In this document: positions 1-12,594 of the stretch, in pieces
How positions within the stretch are numbered: the first letter of the stretch is position 1
Layout: each line of letters opens with the position of its first letter
NCBI GenBank assembly: GCA_036852015.1
Contig: JAANDG010000001.1
Span: 83,655-147,654, forward strand
Length of the DNA stretch: 64,000 bases
Source of the DNA: Pelodera strongyloides
Taxonomy: Eukaryota; Nematoda; Chromadorea; Rhabditida; Rhabditidae
Reading direction: 5' to 3'
Made by a program: the position numbers and the translations under genes
The notes under the pieces: model-generated
The model's input: the letters and a program-made list of their open reading frames with translations, nothing else
What the model was told of the DNA's origin: nothing
The model's database searches: none

Positions 1-218
1 AATAGTGACGTTTTTGTGTGATGCGCCTTTAATATGAAACGAAGGAGTGAAAAGGCAGGGCATTCACTTTGTTATAAATGTGATCAATAAGCTACAAACA
101 AAAAAAGAACAATACATAACCAAATGATGGAATATCCCCAGTATCCAAAGTCAATACGAAATTCAACAATATAGGTTCAAGTTCAAAACGACAACACTGA
201 GCGAAGATAAATGCAAAC

Positions 219-1358
219 CTTCAATTTCGCTCCTTGATTTGGAGCACGCTCTGTTTTTGCTGCAGGAGCAAATAAACCATACGGCGCCTTGCATGCAAAG
301 TATCGCTTGCCCTGAAAAGAGATAATACTTCACCCAATAAATAACGCTCTACGGTAATCATGTCACTCTGTCCCGATTTGCAAACGTACGACGCTGTTTC
401 TGAGGAAAAGGAAGCCTAACAATAACATTATCCTACTAATTTTCTTTAATTACCCATAAAGTACAAACCTGCACTGATCCATCATTCTTGCCCACTGGTT
501 GCTCCAACTCCACACCTGCCCATACTCCCTGTGCGAATTCGGTCTTGTCCAAAAACCGTAGTGTACCCGTCTTTCCACCCGAAACAACAACCCGATCACC
601 GACATCAAATCTGAAAGAATATTAAACGTTTATTGATATTGATATAAAACAAGACCAAGGATCGATGGCTTAGCACAACTACACTACTACACTAGCGGGC
701 ACACAACAGGGCTTTTTTCGCGGCGGTGTATATTTTGAGTTTCTTTTAGTCATACATTTTGTAAGTTATTTCTAGATCTCCAGTCAGTCTATGATTTGGA
801 AACATGGAACGCCGACAACATTCGTATGCAAACCGAGAGAGAGAACTGCTACGAGAGGAATAATATAAAGAAAAAGAAAGTTACCACAGAAAACTGACTT
901 ACCCAAATTCTTTCGCATAAGGACTAATCGGTTCAACGTCACTCAGTGGGGTCGGCGACTTGAGATGAGAAAATGCCGGTGACGAGACCAATCGTTCCAG
1001 TTTACTCGCTTTGCAGAACAGACCGTGGTTGGGAAGGCACTGAATGGTAAAACAAATCTGATGATTAAATATAAAATCTAAAAATTAAATACATTACAGA
1101 ACTTCCTTCGGCCTTCTAACACCACTGTTCAAGCTTTGGGTCATCGTGAGCATCACACTTCTTTTCAGAATCTCGATAAAACGACACAAAACAAACAAAC
1201 TAACAAACCGTAAAGTATCGGACACCCTGAACACTGCCATCATTCTTTCCTTCCGGTTCCTCCAGTGTTAAGCCAATCCATTCTCCGGGAGCAAACTTCG
1301 TCGGACCAATAAACGCTACCGTAGCGGTGCGTTCGCCAAGCTTAGCGCGATCACCAAC
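219..1358 (-). CDS. CLIP-family microtubule plus-end tracking protein, two CAP-Gly domains (partial)
   Basis: Four frame-compatible exons are read: 1358-1209, 1039-903, 610-469 and 311-219. The first CAP-Gly domain is split over the first two exons and shows [18 protein letters not shown], then [13 protein letters not shown] and the [12 protein letters not shown] end. A short Ser/Pro-rich linker ([17 protein letters not shown]) follows. The second domain has [30 protein letters not shown] and [16 protein letters not shown] is the conserved CAP-Gly groove that binds the EEY/F tails of tubulin and EB1. Two tandem CAP-Gly domains joined by a Ser-rich linker is the arrangement of CLIP-170/CLIP-115. 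Both gene ends are unseen: the coiled-coil region would lie left of the window, and no start exon was recognised upstream. Which CLIP paralogue it is cannot be told. Confidence 0.88.
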
Positions 1359-2717
1359 CTAAATCACTACCACAAGTTAATTATTAATCGCCACCGTCTA
1401 CTTTAGGCAGCGGAACTCTTGCAAACACAAAATGATCTACATAACAGTTCACACACCACAATACGAAACAGTATACCACATCGACTACAGTAACCTGAAC
1501 CTATGAAACAGTACACCATAAGTAACCTAAACCGTACCTCCCATCCTCCGACTCCGCTCACACATGAACCGACGGAGTAAACCGACTCGCGACCTAGAAA
1601 TTCAATTTTCTAGTGCTACATACAAACTGTTTCAACATGCATAATGTTACCGTAAGACAATAAGACAATCTGTGACTCATAGCACAACGCGCTAATGGCT
1701 TCAATTAATATAACTTACTGTCGGCCCGACGCATAGTCGACATCTCAAACTCAAATGATCCAAGCGAGGTTCCCGTCGTTCAAATTACCCTTCTTTCGCG
1801 TTTGTGCTTCTATCGATTTATCTGAAAAAACTATCACACATTACACCAAACCACTAGGGAAAATGAACCCTCGGTATGTATAAACAAGCCACACAGCTGT
1901 ATCGTATGTTCCCTCTAAGCTTCTATGTAATGTGACAAATAACATATCACACCGCATACAGAAATGACCAAATGTTCCAAAACCAATCCCAACAGATATC
2001 CATCTCAGAACAACACTGTCACATACAAGCAGCACATAAAATGAATAAAAATGAAAACTTTATTATTCCTCATATCTTCAATATTTACAGAAAATGGCAT
2101 TCACAATCAAGCAGTGGATAAAAACCTGGATAACTGAAATTATGAAATAGTACATACGATTACACATCGGGAAGAAACACAACCGATTATTAAACTGAAT
2201 ATGTGCAGCAAATCTGTACAAAATTCAAATTAAGAGTTACTCCCCTTAAAAAAGGCGGCAGCCTGAACTGAGCCTGAACGAACTTTTCAATTTTTCTCAA
2301 TTAATTGAAATAATTACTACAGGAAATAAAAGACAAAATCCTACATGCAGTATATGTACAACGGAAAAGCAATCTATCTACAGTAAAATAACAAGTAATG
2401 CCAACTTTACATTTGTGTATATAAATTCGCATCCTTTAGAAAAATGGTTATCCAAATCATATAATATCGTTCATCAACTATATACAGCATGAGTATCAGA
2501 TCGAGTGATCAAGCCATCTAGATTTATGCGTTACAAACTACGGTAGGATTAAATACATACAGTACTACTGACAACTGAGTTGAAACCAATAACCACTACT
2601 ACCATATCTTATAACAACGGTAAAAAGGGAACATAAATACAGTATTGTAACAAAGAGGATGCTAAACACTCCAGAACACTGCATACAAAAAAATGACATT
2701 ATAAATTAGAAAAAAAA
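1359..2717. other. Intergenic or CLIP 5' region, nothing recognised
   Basis: AT-rich sequence between the first recognised CLIP exon and the KLHL18 stop codon. It may contain the missing 5' exon(s) of the CLIP gene and the KLHL18 3' UTR. No ORF here resembles a protein I know and no repeat family member was seen. Confidence 0.5.
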
Positions 2718-5700
2718 CTACGTAAGCATCTCTGGTGGTATCGGAATCACTCCCACGCCCACGCCACCCTCATGGGTACACATTGAGGGGGCCAAATCCC
2801 ATTTGTCAGTGTCTTCACGATAAACTTCCATTGATGAGAGGTTGGAAATTCCATCGTACCTAAATATGTTTCATTATTGAGAGAAACTAGCACAAAATGG
2901 AGTACTGTATTCTCGGCTTGCCTTTCTTGGCATTTCGGCACAGAATGGAACATTTTTTGCATATAATACATGGAAATGTCACATGGAGAGTTGTCCAGCA
3001 CAGATTGCAGAACCACGTACTATGCCGCTTTACAAAAATACACTCACCCTCCAATCGCGTATAGACAATTCGCTGTGGCCGCCACACTCACTCGACTTCT
3101 CTTAATATTCATCGGGGTAACTGGGGTCCATTCATTTGTAGCTGGATCATAGCATTCCACGGAATTCAGGAATTGAGACCCGTCATACCTATAACGATAA
3201 ACAATAGCCATACTTTTCACAGCATGCCAATAATTTCATACCATCTTTCTGTGCACCAACCTTTAAGAGAAACAACGGTCGGTTTTTGAAACGCATCGTG
3301 ATTATGCAAATGAACGTAAATTGAATAAAAATTCGAGTAAATTGGCATAAATACGTAAGAATTAAGTTGTGCATGATGTATTTCAAAAAGGGGCCGGTAT
3401 TTCGCTTTAATATTAAATCACTTATAGTGCCTTTGACAAAAAAATATAAGACGAAAAAAAAGTGATTTACCCAACAGTGCAACGTGCCAATGTCTCTATT
3501 TCAAAGATGGTCTGATGTCTAATAAAAACAGAAGTTTAAGTTGAAGAAAGAAGTGGATTAGTGTTTATGTAAGGAAGAACCAACCCTCCGCACAAATATA
3601 TTTTTCCACCCATCGCAGCCGCTCCACAACGGCAACGCTTTCCAAGCATATTGGCGATCTGAATACACTTTTCGCATCACTATATCGTATATCTGATAAA
3701 CGCAAAATTACCAAATAACAATGTACATATATTAGCTGCTATAACATAAACTTTTACATGACAACGCTGCAGCCGAATAAATAAATATCACAGAAAACGT
3801 AATTGCAAACAGAGAAATACGACATTATTAATGGCAATGACGAAACATCGCATTTTAAAATGCATTTCTGGGTTTAGAGGTCAATATACGGCAACTAACG
3901 ATAACTAGGCTCAATAACTTAAACATTCCCGTAAAAACTGACTGGCTTCCATTCTGAAGTCTCTGAACAAAAGCGTTCGGCCGAATTGAAGATAGACATA
4001 CCATCATGGCCACCAATCGCTGAAAAATGTCATAAGTACGTGAAATTCTTATTGTATTCTAATTAAAAACACATGGCAAAAGCCGCGTGGGTATATGGAG
4101 AAAAATTCCCAACCATAAAGGTATCCGTCCATAACAACTATCGCTGCTGCAGATCTCTGCTTCGACATATTTTGACCCATTTCCCAAGTGTCAGTGTCAG
4201 GCGAGTAGATCTAAATAGAAGTAGGAAACGATGAGAGAGACAAAGTAACATAGGTTCTATAAGTAACTGATATAGATAATTGCGAATGCGAATAGCGCCA
4301 AGAATAAGAAACAAGTGTTATCTCGATATCTGGTTTCATTGCAGAGTAGTAGAATGGTTTCTATCATGCATCCGCGTCCAGTCCGCATGCCAATGTTAAA
4401 TTATTTCTTTTCTTATTTAAAGCGAAATATAGTTGTCCACGATGCGTTTCAAAAACCGGCCGGTATTTCGCTTTAATGTGCGTATAACAAGTGATATGTA
4501 TAGTGTCGTTTTGTTGATCATCAATTAAGGAAAATTAACGGACTGACAATGAAAAGACCGTATTCACCCCAAAAAAAGAACTAAACGAACCTCCACAGTT
4601 GATAAACTAGTGACTCCATCGTAGCCTCCGCAAACATACAGTTTCCCATTCATAAAAGCTGCACCGAGCGCTGATCGTTTCTTGTTCAGAGGACTGACCT
4701 TAAAGAGCCCAGAGTCCATAAATGATAAGTAGGCATACTAAGCAGTGCCGAGCAAACCTGCGGCAAGTTTCAAATGTCATAGCAATTAGCAATAAAACTT
4801 GAAAGAATAAGAAAAAGCAAAGTAAACTACCAACCGTCTTCCACTCGCTCTTGTTGAAATCGAAAACCTCAACCACGTTCAACCGCTCCTGGCCATTAAA
4901 TCCACCAATTGCATACACCTGAACATCAACTTTCCATTTGCATAGAAGCTAGCTTATGGTAAAATACAATGGGAGGGTGTGATAAACATAAAGTTAATTA
5001 CTTTTGAAATATTGCAGCATATCATGAAATGCACAATGACTGAATTCGCCATTCGCCAGGTGTCAAATTCCTTCAAAAATCTGCACCTTTGTTTGGGTTG
5101 CATTTTGCTTCTTCCAGTAACACACTTTCAAATAGAAACTTCTTTAAACCTCTGATGTAAACCCCGGTAACATATCCCTTTAAAAAAAGGGTTGCATAGT
5201 TGCATTTTGCTTTTTCTAGTAACACACTTTCAAATAGAAACTTCTTTAAACCTCTGATGTAAATCCGGGTAGCATATCCCTTTAAAAAAACAATCGTACC
5301 TTTCGTTCACTCGCCGCCACACCAACTCTGCTCCTCAAAGTGGTCATGGCCCGCATTCCCATCCATTTATTGATCAAAGGATCAAACATTTCCACCAGAG
5401 ATTTGCAGTCGCCCACCGAAGTTAGACCACCTAGACGAAGTAAAATATGATGGAGCATCATAAAATATGATGGAACACCAAAGTAGGATAGAGATACGAC
5501 ATATAACAAAGTATTGCAGCAAAGCACTCCCTTCGGAAGGTGAAGAACCAGGTCCATCTTGATCAACTGGAAATAAACCAAAGTACAAACTAAACTAAAC
5601 AGCATTTGCTTACCAACAGCAAATATTAAACCGGGCACATCTGTGCAGCATCGCTGCTTCGTTCGAAATGACTTCAGCAAGGACCGACGCTCGGGCATCA

Positions 5701-8700
5701 GATGATAGTCCTAAATAGATAGGCTGTTTTAACTGGCTGACGTGCGTCCATTATACGGAAGGATACCTCACAGTTTAAAACAATCCAGAGCCAGAGACCG
5801 AAAAAAAAAACATTCTGAAAATGGAATACATTCTGAATTCTGACCTTGGCTTCATCGAGTAGATCTCGGCAGGCCAAATCACCACGAACCAAATAATGGG
5901 ATGCGACTTCGTCAGTGAGAAACGATGGTTTGAGCAGAGGAAGACGTACACATGCAAGCACCCTAAAAAATGAGTTTTCTCAAGCAACTGTTGCAGAGAC
6001 TAGCACTAGCACTAATGAGCTAATGACGGAGAGAACGGAGCCAACTCCTTTTTCTGTGTAGAAGTAGGACAAATACGTTTCGGTAGTGATAAAAACAAAC
6101 CTCGGAGCAAACTTCCTTCGAGTTGGATCATGTTGTACCCACTTAATAGCGGCTTCGAATATCTAAAATTGAAATCATTTCCAGGTAATAATGAGTCTAA
6201 TACCATACCAAATATCAAGATAATAAAAAAGTAATAACTTCAGTCTTCAAGTTCAAGTATACGTATACGCCTAGCATGTTCGGAACCAAACACCGAACGG
6301 CACTGCCGTTCCCGTTCTGCTGATGCTTACAAGTACGAATTATCTAGGTAGAATAAATGAGCCGAATAAATTAGTAATAATAATAGAGAACAGAGAACAT
6401 ACTTGTTCCTCGCCTTCAACATACAATTCGTCCCGAGCCAACAATTCTTCAACGTCTTCTACACACAAATGCAGGAAATCTTCACTTCTGGAGACCGAAA
6501 GGAAGTGCTTCTGGATAAAACACGTTTGATGAATATGGTAAAATTCAAGCAAACGACCCCCGTACATCGACAACAGTTGAAACCACTACGGGGGATTTCT
6601 TCTTGAAATAATAAAAGGTTTATCGTGTACCAAAGTGCCATGTTTCAGTTTCAATTCAAAGCAGATTTCACCTGCTACACAGCACTTTCCAAAGGATACT
6701 CTTTAGTCTTTATTCATTGAGGATATTGATAAGATAGGTGATTTCCCAGAGGACAATGAAAATTCAATTTATCGTGAAAAGGTGCTCTGTTTTAGGTAGG
6801 AGTTTTTGGCTCTTCTGCGCCATCATTGTTATGAGGTAGTTAGTTAACTAACGGAAAATTTAGCGGCGACAATGAAAAATTCAAAATTTTAATACTTAAC
6901 TGTTAATACTTAACGTCATGTTAATACTTAACTATATGAAAATGACCAGTCGGTCTCTTCCGGCTGCAGGAATCGGCCTTCGGCCGATTTTTACCCTACT
7001 AATTAAATATTCTATGATACTATGATGCTTTACTTTTATTTGCTAATTATTTACTTCTATCCAACGGGGAGCCAAAATAGCGGCTGGAGAAAAGTTGTAA
7101 CGATAGACGTACAGTTTTTGAACTACTCAAACTTGGAGGCTAGCACTTGAGCAGTCATACGTGTAGTAGTTAAAGAATAACGTGTCTGTTCAGTGAATAG
7201 AAAGCCAACTATGCGAATGAAAATGATATATGAAAGATATTTCACTAAGGAAGACCTTTTTCAGATCTGTCACTTATTTGTCGTGTTTTGATATACGTTG
7301 TTATATGAGACTGGCAATAGGCATTTATATCATTGGTATGCAACAAACGGCGTAATACCCCACTAGCTTCAAACAATTACACTTCCTACTTTAAAACGTC
7401 CACTTGCTCAATTCTCTTTATGTTTATGTCTACGTCCATAGTCGCAACACATTTCAAAAGTTCACGTGAACCAGCAGAAAAATGGAGCGCCGCAATTTTT
7501 GGCTCCCCGTTGGATAGAAGTAAATAATTAGCAAATAAAAGTAAAGTATCATAGTATCATAGAATATTTAATTAGTAGGGTAAAAATCGGCCGAAGGCCG
7601 ATTCCTGCAGTCGGAAGAGACCGACTGGTCATTTTCATATAGTTAAGTATTAACATGACGTTAAGTATTAACAGTTAAGTATTAAAATTTTGAATTTTTC
7701 ACTTTTTGTAGATGTGGCCCACAACCGAATTGGTCTCTTTTTGTCGCCGCTAAATTTTCCGTTAGTTAACTAACTACCTCATAACAATGATGGCGCAGAA
7801 GAGCCAAAAACTCCTACCTAAAACAGAGCACTTTTTCACGATAAAATAATTTTCCTCTTTTTAGAGATATTTGGAAAATCAAGCCAAACTACCTGAATGT
7901 TCATTTAGGGGATATAAGTAACACACACATTTAAGTACGCATTATACACTGAGTACCAATTCTGCAGCTCGTCGTCTTCGAGAACTTAAAGGGGCAGGCT
8001 CACGAGAAAAAAAAATATTTTTATACTTTACTACACATGGGAACGCCATTTTGTAGATATAGCTAGTAGACGCGGCTATTGTAATGTCCGGACCCTCCGT
8101 ATTATCGTACATTTGCGTTTAAACATACGAGTTAATCGGACTGTATGCAAATTTAAAGCGAAATACCAGCCGGTTTTTGAAACGCATCTCAAATAGCAGC
8201 ATTATTATGCAGTTATGCTAAAAGGGGTCTATTGGGGTCTATTTTTCATTCAAATTTATGCTCATTTGCATATGAAGCATAGTAAAGCAGGGAGTATTCG
8301 GTGCGTTTCAAAAACCGGCCAGTATTTCTCTTTAAGATTCGTCGCTTATTAGCAAAATGTTTTGATTTGCATATACTTCCACATGCACGATAATGTGGAG
8401 TGCCCGGACATTATAATTGCCGATGCTAATTTCTGTATCTAAACGATGACATTCCCATGTGTAAACTCGTATGGAGAATCGGAATATTATATTAAAGCAT
8501 AAAAATATTGTTTTTCCCGTGAGCCTGACCCTTTTATCGACAGATTATGGACATTCGGTGCTAGCTACCATAAACAAGTATAATGCCAAAGCTTTGAAGT
8601 CTACCTTGCATACGATAGGTTATTTTATTTGACTTCGAGTTTTTTTTTAGTAATTAATTCCTCCAAACTAAAGCGCTGAACCTTATAATGCTTGTTTTTT

Positions 8701-11700
8701 GGAAGATCATCCTTCGATAAAAGGAAACTACTTGAGCACTTCATTCTGGTGAGCCTCCAGGAAGGGATAACGAATAAATTCGACTGTTCCGCAAGGACGA
8801 ATTTGCTTGGAAAAGAGTTTACATCTTGGTCATCTCCAAAACAAACCAACATACACCCTATGTGTATTTTAGTTAAAATGTCCGTGGGTTAATTGATTCC
8901 TTCAAACTTCAAACTAAAATTACACATTGAAATTGGTAAGGGTTAAAGACTCAATTGTCGCTATTTACAGCTGTTTCGTAACAACGATAATTTTCCGCAA
9001 ACACAGTCCTTTGTATTCGCGTTAAACGATAATTTGCCGGAAAGGGAGCCCGTTCAGTTCGCGACAACGATAAATTGCCGGAAACAGAGATTTTTAGTTT
9101 TCGATAAACGATAATTTGCCGGAAAGAGAGCCATTTCTGCTCGCGATAAACGATAATTTGCCGGAAAGAGAGTCCTTTCCGTTCGCGATAAGAAAGGTCT
9201 TTCCGGAAAGGGGCGGGCCATTGCCGACACTTGCCGGAAAACCGTTTATCGTCTTATCGCGAGGACAAACTCTACCTTGTACCTTGCTTGACGAGGTAAT
9301 CAAGAAATCAAGTATCCATTTTTGCAAAAAGTTCGTCGCTACCCGAAAATGAACCACCTACCATAACTCATTAACCCCCCGCTCTACTAGTTGCGCCATC
9401 CAGTTACTGATTGTGCGACATTAAATCTAGTAAGAAGTGAACAGCTAATTGGGAAGAAAGCGGAGGAGTCCAAACGTTAAATATTGGATTATGTAGCTTT
9501 ACTCAGCAAGTATTCTTTGAACAATTTCTGAATGAAAAAGTTCAGTACTATGTGAGACACAGTAATGTGTTCTAACTCCTTTTATATCCATGATTTTCTT
9601 ACTATGTAAACGGCACTGATAGTGTCCCAAACAAAAAAGCAAATGTTGAACGCAAAACTTTGGGCTCTGGCCGAAACCGAGCCCACGACCCCTCGCTCAA
9701 TAGTCGAGCGCTTTGCCAATGCACTACAAGGCATGTTGTTGTATGCAGTATTCATAAGTAAAGCCAGGGGGCATTAGGCGACAGGCACATTAAAAAACAG
9801 TTGCTATTTTGCAACTTTAAAACCTTGGAATTTCCAGCCTCTCATTAATTAACTTTTTGCTAGAGTACTGACCACCCAAATTCCAATGAGTGCCGCAGAG
9901 CCATTTTCTGGAATAAAATACTCGATAATGATAAATATTGTTCAGACAATCTCCATTTTTTAATCGCTTATTTTCCGCGTTTAATACTTCCCTATTACCC
10001 CAGACTTCAGCAAAACTTTACACGCATTTGTCAAAAGCAAAAAAGGGGGATCCGAGGCTTACCAGCTTGAAAATTGGTGAAAAATAAACAAACATAAACG
10101 AATTTCTATTATATAGAGATTGTTTTCCATGGAAAATGCTTTATTTTATAATGTACTGTCAGCGTAAACTATGAACCATCCTAAGGGAGCCTGTGTATAA
10201 AAGGAAAAGGGGCGGAGCTTCCGGTGTGCGCACAAAACTGCGAAGGTGCAATGTTCGGGGCCCCAAAAGTCTAAGAAATCGATATCGGGGAAAGATGCCA
10301 TCACAGAGAAATATTCTCAGCAACACTTCAATTATCTAATGCCGTAGTTTGGGAGCAAAATTTTCATTTAGAAGCGCGCTAGGGCCGAAAATGTACCAAA
10401 AATAGCATAAAAATCAATAAATCGATAATTAGAAATCAATATTTTAAAATTCTAATGGCTTTGCTGGAATCCTGCTCCCTGATATACTATAATGAACACC
10501 ATTCCAAAAGTGTGCGTTTGATGTCCACGAAAATTGAGGAATGATAGAAAAAAAAAATCCACATAATACGTCAGTCGTTTTTTTCACAACTTTGCTTCAA
10601 AATGATCTTTTCTGGCTGAGTTTTTGCAGGTTTGTAAAGGAACATTAGAAGAGTAGATCTACCAAATTAGAGCCCATTTGGTCCAGTACTTTTTGTGCTA
10701 TCAATTAATGAGTGCTCCCAGGTCCGGGAAACCCCCGGAGAAGAACCAAAAAGGGCTAGGCTGCGCCTAGCCCCAAAATCGTCTGTGGTTGGAAAACTCT
10801 CCAAACATACACCACATCCAAAGAAATAATTACGAACCTGTATAAATCTGTTGACCACAGGTAGAATGGTCGTGCAACCAACTGACGCACAAAAATTCTT
10901 AATTGACAGAACATTTGCTGTACTCAATCGCGGCTTCAGATACGATGCACATTGTTCAACCAGTTCATCTAGAATATGAAAGGGTTTACCATTTACCACC
11001 AAAAGTCTACTTATGTGATGCAATCTACGTTGTAAGTAGTGAACATGCAAGGAATGTAGGAAGCCCGAGCCAGCATTGTTAGAGAACTAATAGCAAACAA
11101 AAAACATACCTAAATTGAAGAAGTTGGCTGCTGCCATAAGATCTTGTATGTTCCCTGCTGACACTCGTATTTCACCAGTGTATGCGTAGTTTACTAATTG
11201 TTCCACTGTTTCCGCTTCGAGATCTAAATTTGAATACTTTCACTTGAATCGAAATGCTAGCCCCTTTGGAAAATTTGCATATGATAAGCAAATCCTATGT
11301 ATCCTATGCTAATTTTGTACGATTGTCAACGGCAATCGCACAAAATTAGCATAGGATACATAGGATTTGCTTATCATAGGCAAATTTTCCAAAGAGGCTA
11401 GCATTTCGCTTTAAAAACAGGATTTAACATAATTAATTGAAAAATTGAAACATACAAAGCTGCCCTCACACTTCAATGTACTGAACCGAACCTTCACCGA
11501 CAAACACGAACACAACCATCGTACCTTGCAAGTATATATCCCGCTGCGACGCTTCAACCATATCCATAGTGAACATGGATCTGAAAACAGAAGATCTACA
11601 TCGTTGAAAAATCTACAACAATAATAATAATAGTACCTAGTACCAGGAATGGTAAAAAGACACGCATGGCACTCTGTGTTCCTGAAGCAAATGTGGATAT

Positions 11701-12594
11701 TGAACGTATGAGGAACGCAGTTATCACTTAACATGCTAATTAAAGCTCAGTTATCATTTTGAATTTTGACAAACCTGAAGTAAGGTATGACAGCAGAAAG
11801 AACTACACGGTGTGCGCTTAGCCGTCTACCTTGTATGTGCAACACGACGTCACATAATTGGCCAAGGCGGCGAAGCTCATTTAGAGAGGAAAACGCCTAA
11901 ACTTTGTTCGATTTAATATCCAGGCACGTTCAATTCGGGTTCGGATAGTCGGATTTAGGCAACAGTAAGTGCAAACAAACAATCTGTATAACTGAAAGTT
12001 GATGTCTCTAGAAATGAACGTGATAACTACGCGAAGTGTGCTTCTTATGCTAAGAACAATCTGCTTTCTTTTCTTAGCACGATAGGGCTAACATAGTTTG
12101 GGTTTGATACGAAGCCCCTTTTCAGTCTTAATCTTTCAATACGCACGTTTGAAAATGCCGGTGCCGGTGATATTGCATATCAAAGTATATAAACAAATTT
12201 AACATAATGTGTCTAGTTCAACTAACTTGGCCAAACATGCGGTCCGAATTCGATACGGTCACTATGTCATCGTCGTCCTCTGTGTACAGAGATATATGTG
12301 CTGAAATACGCGAACGTAACAAATACAGGTCTTAAAATTCTATGAAAAACTAGGTTCAGAATCTCGAGTAAGGCACAAAAAAGTGTGCTCAGCTCTTGTC
12401 ATTTCAGCTTTCAACCAAGCTGCCTAGTTTGGACACTAAATAGCAAGCTTGAGCCTCCACCTCCAGGGCATTTAAACGCAACAACCCGTCCAATCCAATA
12501 AATGTAAGTAACAACATTCAATATAAGTGTTCCGAACGCACTGGTCGTTGACCTACAAGATGAAATACTTACGTTTTCGAGAATCATCGTCCAT
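2718..12594 (-). CDS. KLHL18: Kelch-like protein 18 (BTB-BACK-kelch substrate adaptor of CUL3)
   Basis: Eighteen exons join in one open frame (1,758 nt, 585 aa; the human protein is 574 aa): 12594-12573, 12300-12227, 11896-11775, 11580-11525, 11223-11110, 10968-10838, 6510-6403, 6162-6101, 5962-5845, 5710-5614, 5430-5300, 4918-4835, 4698-4591, 4210-4114, 4019-3943, 3658-3585, 3188-3048, 2859-2718. The BTB domain starts near residue 33 ([20 protein letters not shown]), BACK covers roughly 150-250, and six kelch blades run from about 295 to the end (repeated GGYDG). DYHLMPERR before the first blade and [11 protein letters not shown] at the C-terminus are close to KLHL18. By family knowledge it recruits substrates to a CUL3-RING ubiquitin ligase. 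The start ATG lies 12 nt after an acceptor-like AG. The 4.3 kb intron 6510-10838 holds several mobile elements. Confidence 0.93.
3263..3410. mobile_element. TTAA-ended MITE, AGCGAAAT family, copy 1
   Basis: Lies in a KLHL18 intron. The left terminus is worn (TTAAGAGAAACAACGGTCGG) and the right one is intact (CCGGTATTTCGCTTTAA). Just inside both ends is the inverted pair TTTTTGAAACGCATC / GATGTATTTCAAAAA, enclosing the usual AT-rich core. Confidence 0.85.
4417..4476. mobile_element. TTAA-ended MITE, internally deleted copy 2
   Basis: Only 60 bp. TTAAAGCGAAATA is joined directly to the right-hand end (GATGCGTTTCAAAAACC then GGCCGGTATTTCGCTTTAA). The core has been lost. It lies in a KLHL18 intron. 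Confidence 0.8.
5097..5290. repeat. Direct tandem duplication, about 102-bp period, two copies
   Basis: A block beginning GTTGCATTTTGCTT and ending CATATCCCTTTAAAAAAA occurs at 5097 and again at 5199 with a few substitutions. It sits in the KLHL18 intron between exons 5430-5300 and 4918-4835, close to the splice acceptor side, and does not alter coding sequence. Confidence 0.85.
6768..7845. mobile_element. 1.08-kb fold-back element with about 320-bp inverted arms
   Basis: The left arm (about 6768-7095) and right arm (about 7484-7845) are near-perfect reverse complements, starting TTTATCGTGAAAAGGTGCTC and including GGTAGGAGTTTTTGGCTCTT and AATCGGCCTTCGGCCGATT. The right arm carries a roughly 50-bp insertion (GATGTGGCCCACAACCGAAT region) absent from the left. 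The roughly 390-bp loop has no convincing protein. It lies in the large KLHL18 intron. No target-site duplication could be assigned with confidence. The form is that of a fold-back or long-TIR non-autonomous DNA transposon. Confidence 0.85.
7988..8535. mobile_element. Inverted-repeat element carrying a nested MITE
   Basis: The outer ends are reverse complements: AAAGGGGCAGGCTCACGAGA at the left against the reverse of CGTGAGCCTGACCCTTTT at the right, and the similarity continues inwards through AATATTTTTATRCTTTA. A second pair, TGTCCGGAC / GCCCGGACATTA, lies deeper. The element is interrupted by a TTAA-ended MITE at 8153-8335, so the MITE arrived later. It lies in the large KLHL18 intron. Confidence 0.8.
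8153..8335. mobile_element. TTAA-ended MITE, copy 3 (nested)
   Basis: Starts TTAAAGCGAAATACCAGCCG and ends with CCGGCCAGTATTTCTCTTTAA. The inner inverted pair is TTTTTGAAACGCATC / GGTGCGTTTCAAAAA. It is inserted inside the inverted-repeat element at 7988-8535. Confidence 0.85.
8985..9192. repeat. Tandem array, about 42-bp period, five units
   Basis: CGATAATTTGCCGGAAAGAG, or a close variant, starts at 8985, 9027, 9068, 9109 and 9151. The rest of each unit is variable and ends near TTCGCGATAAA. More degenerate TTGCCGGAAA and TTTCCGGAAAG pieces continue to about 9250. It lies in the large KLHL18 intron. The units abut with no unique spacers and neighbouring copies differ, so it is a minisatellite rather than a CRISPR array. 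Confidence 0.85.
9655..9740 (-). repeat. Possible tRNA-derived SINE head
   Basis: On the minus strand an A-box-like TAGTGCATTGGCAAAGCGC is followed about 30 nt later by a weak B-box-like GGCTCGGTTTCGGCC. It resembles a decayed tRNA-derived Pol III promoter. No cloverleaf can be closed, and no second copy was found to define the element ends. Confidence 0.35.
11247..11414. mobile_element. Palindromic TTAA-ended MITE (GCTAGCC subfamily), copy A
   Basis: Almost the whole 168 bp is one hairpin: CGAAATGCTAGCCCCTTTGG to ATGCTAATTTTGTACGATTG on one arm, then the reverse complement back to CTAGCATTTCGCTTTAA. It shares the terminal AGCGAAAT with the larger MITE family but has a different, fully palindromic interior. 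The left TTAA is mutated. A near-identical copy lies at 19347-19516. Confidence 0.85.

Noticed and set aside
3471..3518. Possible 48-bp KLHL18 exon with acceptor and donor
   Set aside because: Kelch blades on either side join directly as GGYDG without it, and including it would put a foreign 16-residue stretch inside a blade.
6511..6595. 5' extension of the KLHL18 exon 6510-6403 ([15 protein letters not shown])
   Set aside because: The preceding exon 10968-10838 already encodes the BACK helix and ends FIQ, joining cleanly to KHFLSVS at the acceptor TTTATCCAG.
8985..9192. CRISPR array
   Set aside because: Eukaryotic intron; units abut with no unique spacers and repeats vary, so it is a minisatellite.
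9094..9357. ORFs on both strands over the 42-bp repeat (87 and 78 codons)
   Set aside because: They are by-products of a repeat whose period is near a multiple of three, with repeated [12 protein letters not shown] peptides and no start or splice context.
11637..11726. Minus-strand piece reading [13 protein letters not shown], which joins in phase to the KLHL18 SMFT exon and mimics the BTB TIPYFRSMF motif
   Set aside because: The exon at 11896-11775 encodes the true BTB sequence [16 protein letters not shown] and joins the same downstream exon in phase, so this piece is a chance match inside an intron.
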